NCBI GenBank assembly: GCA_035610365.1
Contig: CM069435.1
Coordinates: forward strand, 87,391,389-87,455,388
DNA: 64,000 bases
From: Aquatica leii
Lineage: Eukaryota; Arthropoda; Insecta; Coleoptera; Lampyridae
Reading direction: 5' to 3'
Below the pieces are notes generated by a model. It worked only from the letters and a program-made list of their open reading frames with translations, made no database searches and was not told the DNA's origin. The number at the start of each line of letters is the position of its first letter. Position 1 is the stretch's first letter. A program made the translations under genes and the position numbers. Positions 61,406 to 64,000 of this stretch are shown in pieces.

Positions 61406-61511
61406 CTAAAACGTAAGAGGTGCTGTAATTACGACATTTAACACCGCAAGGCGATAACGCGTTGCTACAACCGACCAAAAATAATAGCGTTAGTAGTATT
61501 ACTACTTTCAT
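61406..61511 (-). CDS. DM9-repeat secreted protein, exon 1 with signal peptide
   Basis: 106 bp: ATG at 61,511, donor G/GTAAAA at 61,401-61,405, ending after the first base of codon 36. Residues 1-19 (MKVVILLTLLFLVGCSNA) form a textbook signal peptide with a short basic start and a Leu-rich core, so the mature protein is probably secreted. Cys22 and Cys26 lie just after the cleavage site; with Cys83 and Cys105 in later exons they could form disulfides. A TTTAAATA box lies about 45 bp upstream of the ATG, which leaves room only for a short leader. The introns are small (48 and 94 bp), typical of insects. The start is fixed by the signal peptide. Confidence 0.82.
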
Positions 61512-62190
61512 TTTCTACTTAATTTAATTATTTAGTTCTGATGGAATGAGTATTTAAAGGTTTTTCTAACATACTTATTTGACAAGTTCTATTTATGTTC
61601 ATATCTTTATCTTACAGAAGTTTTGCAAAATATGCTAATATTTGCTTGTGTATTCGTTTGCTAACATTATTATTACTTTAGACATAAAACTTTCGCCATA
61701 AAATAATTTTATTATTATTACTATTTGTTGACATACATTAGTAAGAATAATGTAGTACATTAAAACTTTCAGAGCAACCCAGTAAACACGGATTGAAACT
61801 GTTACAGTCACAAAATTAAAACAATTGTTTCAATACGTTGTTTCGTGTTAGTTTCATTTTTATATCATTTACATGTAACTGACAGTGAATAGATTGAAAG
61901 AGTTCCGATTTTTCACAATCAGTTTTGAACCGTTTCAGTACTTGCAATTTTTTTCCCATAATCAGCAACCGGTTAAAAACTGATTTGTTAAATCCGAATA
62001 TTTTTTGAATAACTAGAATTGCTTGAAGATCGATTAAATAAGATTGAATTATTTTCAAAACAGTAGAATCATTCTAGGAAAAACGAATACTTAGTCAGCA
62101 TTAGTCGTTGCTATACTTTTGATTACTGTCGTCAACGCTTGCGCTGCAAATTGATATCTTTTCACTTGTTCGGTTGCAGTTTGATAAGTG

Positions 62191-62695
62191 ATGCTGTGTG
62201 TACAATTACGAAATGGAACAATAAACGGTAAGTCGAAACATTTTATTATAATCCATAAATGTAATCGATATTATTATCATTTCTGTTCTTTATGTATCAG
62301 GTTTTAATTTGTATATAAAAATGTAAATTAACACTCATGGTTGCGTTAAGGTAGATTATTGCGTAAATCTGATGATTCTTTAGGATTTATAATTACAGTT
62401 CAATTCTTCAAGTTTTCTATACGATTATGTACAGCTAAAGCTATTCACAGTGTTTTTATAACTTTCTTATAATTGCTAAAGTGGTATTTATATTAAGTTT
62501 GTGTTGTTTTTGATTAAAAAAATGTAATTAATTTTGTGTAACTCTATGATTATGTATGTATATAAATAAAATATTTATTTCTATGTTACAGATGCGGTTA
62601 AAAGTTGCTACCCAACAGTAACTGATGCAGTTTTCGAGGCTTCCGTGAAAAGACCACATCAAAGAAATTTGCAATATGTAAAAAACTCAATGTGA
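62191..62695 (+). CDS. Candidate two-exon 46-residue ORF
   Basis: Exon 1 is 62,191-62,227 and exon 2 is 62,592-62,695. The intron opens with a consensus G/GTAAGT (62,228) and closes with TATGTTACAG (62,591). Splicing joins two short frames into one of 46 codons starting MLCVQLRNGTIN, with an in-frame TAA just upstream of the ATG and a TGA at 62,693. An AATAAA signal at 62,723-62,728 is correctly placed for the 3' end. The product has no signal peptide and matches nothing I recognise. It may be a real microprotein, the tail of a longer transcript (a further acceptor-like CGGTTGCAG lies at about 62,171-62,179), or a non-coding transcript of the element bounded at 61,778-63,056. Confidence 0.33.
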
Positions 62696-62722
62696 TAATG
62701 TATTTAAAAATATTTATTGTGC

Positions 62723-62728
62723 AATAAA
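62723..62728 (+). terminator. Polyadenylation signal AATAAA
   Basis: It lies 28 bp after the stop codon of the candidate two-exon ORF, inside an AT-rich 3' flank. Its position supports a plus-strand transcript ending here. Confidence 0.35.
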
Positions 62729-63237
62729 TTTTGAAACGTGCATTCGAAAATGTATTATTATATTATTGAAAGAATTGTTTTAGTTGATTATTGAAACAAA
62801 AAAATCATACATGTATCGATCATTTAGTATCAGTTCAAGAACGAAGCTTTTAAAACGTAAAGCGAATGCAACATTTAGTTTGCAACAGATTTGAATTTAA
62901 AATACCGAAACTATACTGATTCAAATAAGTGAAACAGCGATGGACTTATAGCTATTTTATTGCAGTTAGGTTTCTTTTATGTTTGAAACAAGAGTGAATC
63001 ATAAATTTTTTGTTTTGAAACTGTTACTAAACATTATCAATTTTGTGTTTACTGGGAAGTTAACTTGCAAAACTATTTAATTAGACTTAGCAAACACAAG
63101 CTTTTTTAGCTTGATAGAATTTTTACTATCTTTTGGTAAAAATCTGTATTAATCAATTTTTTAAAATTTATAGACTGTATTATATCCGTAGTATTTTTAG
63201 ATTTAACTAGTAGGGTAAGTTGGAGACTTCTGTGACA

Positions 63238-63612
63238 AGAGGAGGAGGGACCGAGGGACCTTGACCTACATTCAGTGCTTTAAATGACCTGGAATAACCC
63301 TACTCCTCCTCACAGACCTACACAGAAGAAGACAAAGACTTTAAATGACCTGGAATAACCCTGCTCCTCCTCTCAGACCTACACAGAAGAAGACAAAGAC
63401 TTTAAATGACCTAGAGTAACCTTATTCCTCCTCACTGACCTACATTCAATGCTTTAAAATTTAAATGACCTAGAATAACCCTACTCCTCACAGACCTGCA
63501 CAGAAGAAGACAAAGACTTTAAATGACCTGGAATAACCCTACTCCTCTTTACAGACCTACAGACAAAGCTTTTAAACGACCTAGAGTAACCTTACTGCTC
63601 CTCTTTACAGAT
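63238..63612. repeat. Tandem array of about 65-75-bp units
   Basis: About six units contain CTTTAAATGACCTGGAATAA (or the variant CTAGAGTAAC), then CCCTACTCCTCCTCACAGAC and CTACACAGAAGAAGACAAAG. Two variants alternate, one with ACACAGAAGAAGACAAAGAC and one with ACATTCAATGCTTT. The array is the most GC-rich repeat in the window and strongly pyrimidine/purine-patched. No ORF runs through it. Confidence 0.85.
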
Positions 63613-63680
63613 ACGATAATTTTTATGCGTCATATAGGACTAATGATTTGAGTGAGAAGAAAAATATTTTTATTAAAAAA

Positions 63681-63757
63681 CTGGTGGAGGTAGTTGAATT
63701 CGAACCAGGGATTTCACGTTTATGAACCAGCGAGTTTATCACTGCACCACAAACCTG
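63681..63757 (-). mobile_element. tRNA-derived SINE head
   Basis: The minus strand has an A box (TGGTGCAGTGAT, 63,738-63,749) and a B box (GGTTCGAATTC, 63,696-63,706) 31 bp apart, the internal pol III promoter of tRNA genes. The middle contains a TTCATAA loop like a Met anticodon loop, but the anticodon and T stems do not pair, so it is not a functional tRNA. The sequence continues leftward into an A/T-rich tail. This is typical of a SINE descended from a tRNA. Confidence 0.6.
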
Positions 63758-64000
63758 TTGGATTTAAACAGTATTGTTGATATATCAGACGATTGAAAGT
63801 AGGTACTATTTAATAATTTAAATTTATAGCTTACAATAAATCACAAATTAAGCTAAAATTTAACATTCAGACACAAGTAATTTCCGGTTTTATTTATTAA
63901 TTGTATATAATAATTTAAAATAATAAGTTACAATAAATCATAAATTGCTCTAAAATAATATATAAAAAAATTTATAGTATCTACATATTTACTTACATTA
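63758..64000. repeat. AT-rich tail with a short direct repeat
   Basis: Two diverged copies of a segment containing TTACAATAAATCA...AAATT..CTAAAAT lie at about 63,830-63,862 and 63,928-63,957. Nothing else is recognised before the window ends. Confidence 0.5.

Larger units (their letters stand above)
61778..63056. mobile_element. Possible non-autonomous DNA element bounded by CCCAGTAAACAC ends
   Basis: CCCAGTAAACAC at 61,778-61,789 is mirrored by GTGTTTACTGGG at 63,045-63,056. Inward of both ends TTGAAACTGTTAC or its complement recurs, but beyond the 12-bp core the arms are not collinear. I see no clear target-site duplication. The 1.28-kb interior contains the candidate two-exon ORF at 62,191-62,695 and no transposase. 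Confidence 0.4.

Noticed and set aside
63681..63757. A functional initiator- or Met-type tRNA gene
   Set aside because: A TTCATAA loop is present, but the anticodon and T stems do not pair, and the acceptor ends are not complementary.

Overview
The window is AT-rich animal DNA with spliced genes, long non-coding spacers, satellite arrays and decayed transposons. Gene content points to an insect. The minus strand carries the 5' part of a myosin-18 gene (Drosophila Mhcl / vertebrate MYO18A type), and there is a secreted DM9-repeat (DUF3421) protein of the kind common in insects. I cannot name the order or species from sequence alone. There are no bacterial operons, CRISPR arrays or rRNA genes.

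Layout. 1-4.5 kb: two blocks of a degenerate AT-rich repeat around a 183-codon minus-strand open frame that looks like a coding exon of an unrecognised gene. 4.9-5.5 kb: a compact pol II promoter with heat-shock-element-like sites, TATA box and initiator 30 bp apart, possibly inside a solo LTR. 5.5-7.7 kb: A-rich sequence of unknown origin. 7.7-40.6 kb: a 32.8-kb tandem satellite with a clear higher-order structure (monomers of about 240-287 bp, units of 3, 4 or 5 monomers, superunits of about 4.35 kb). 42.4-48.3 kb: a long-hairpin MITE, a second satellite of about 160 bp, and a decayed Tigger/pogo transposon whose left end is tandemly duplicated, with one copy holding a MITE. 49.3-55.6 kb: Mhcl coding exons 1-3 (minus strand) with a probable 5' UTR exon. 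57.6-59.1 kb: a decayed LINE ORF1 with zinc knuckles. 60.8-61.5 kb: the complete three-exon DM9 gene (minus strand). 61.8-64 kb: a TIR-bounded segment with a candidate two-exon 46-codon plus-strand ORF, a short tandem array and a tRNA-derived SINE head.

How it fits together. Mhcl exon 3 ends in a good splice donor at 49,343-49,348, yet no motor-domain exon can be recognised to its left. If the assembly is right, the following intron is at least 49 kb and contains the whole satellite, the Tigger element and the 183-codon exon. The most unusual combination is an orphan heat-shock-type promoter that points toward a 32.8-kb tandem repeat. This recalls stress-induced repeat lncRNA loci such as Drosophila hsr-omega, but a decayed LTR retroelement is an equally good explanation. 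All coordinates and repeat periods were read by eye; no alignment or search was run.
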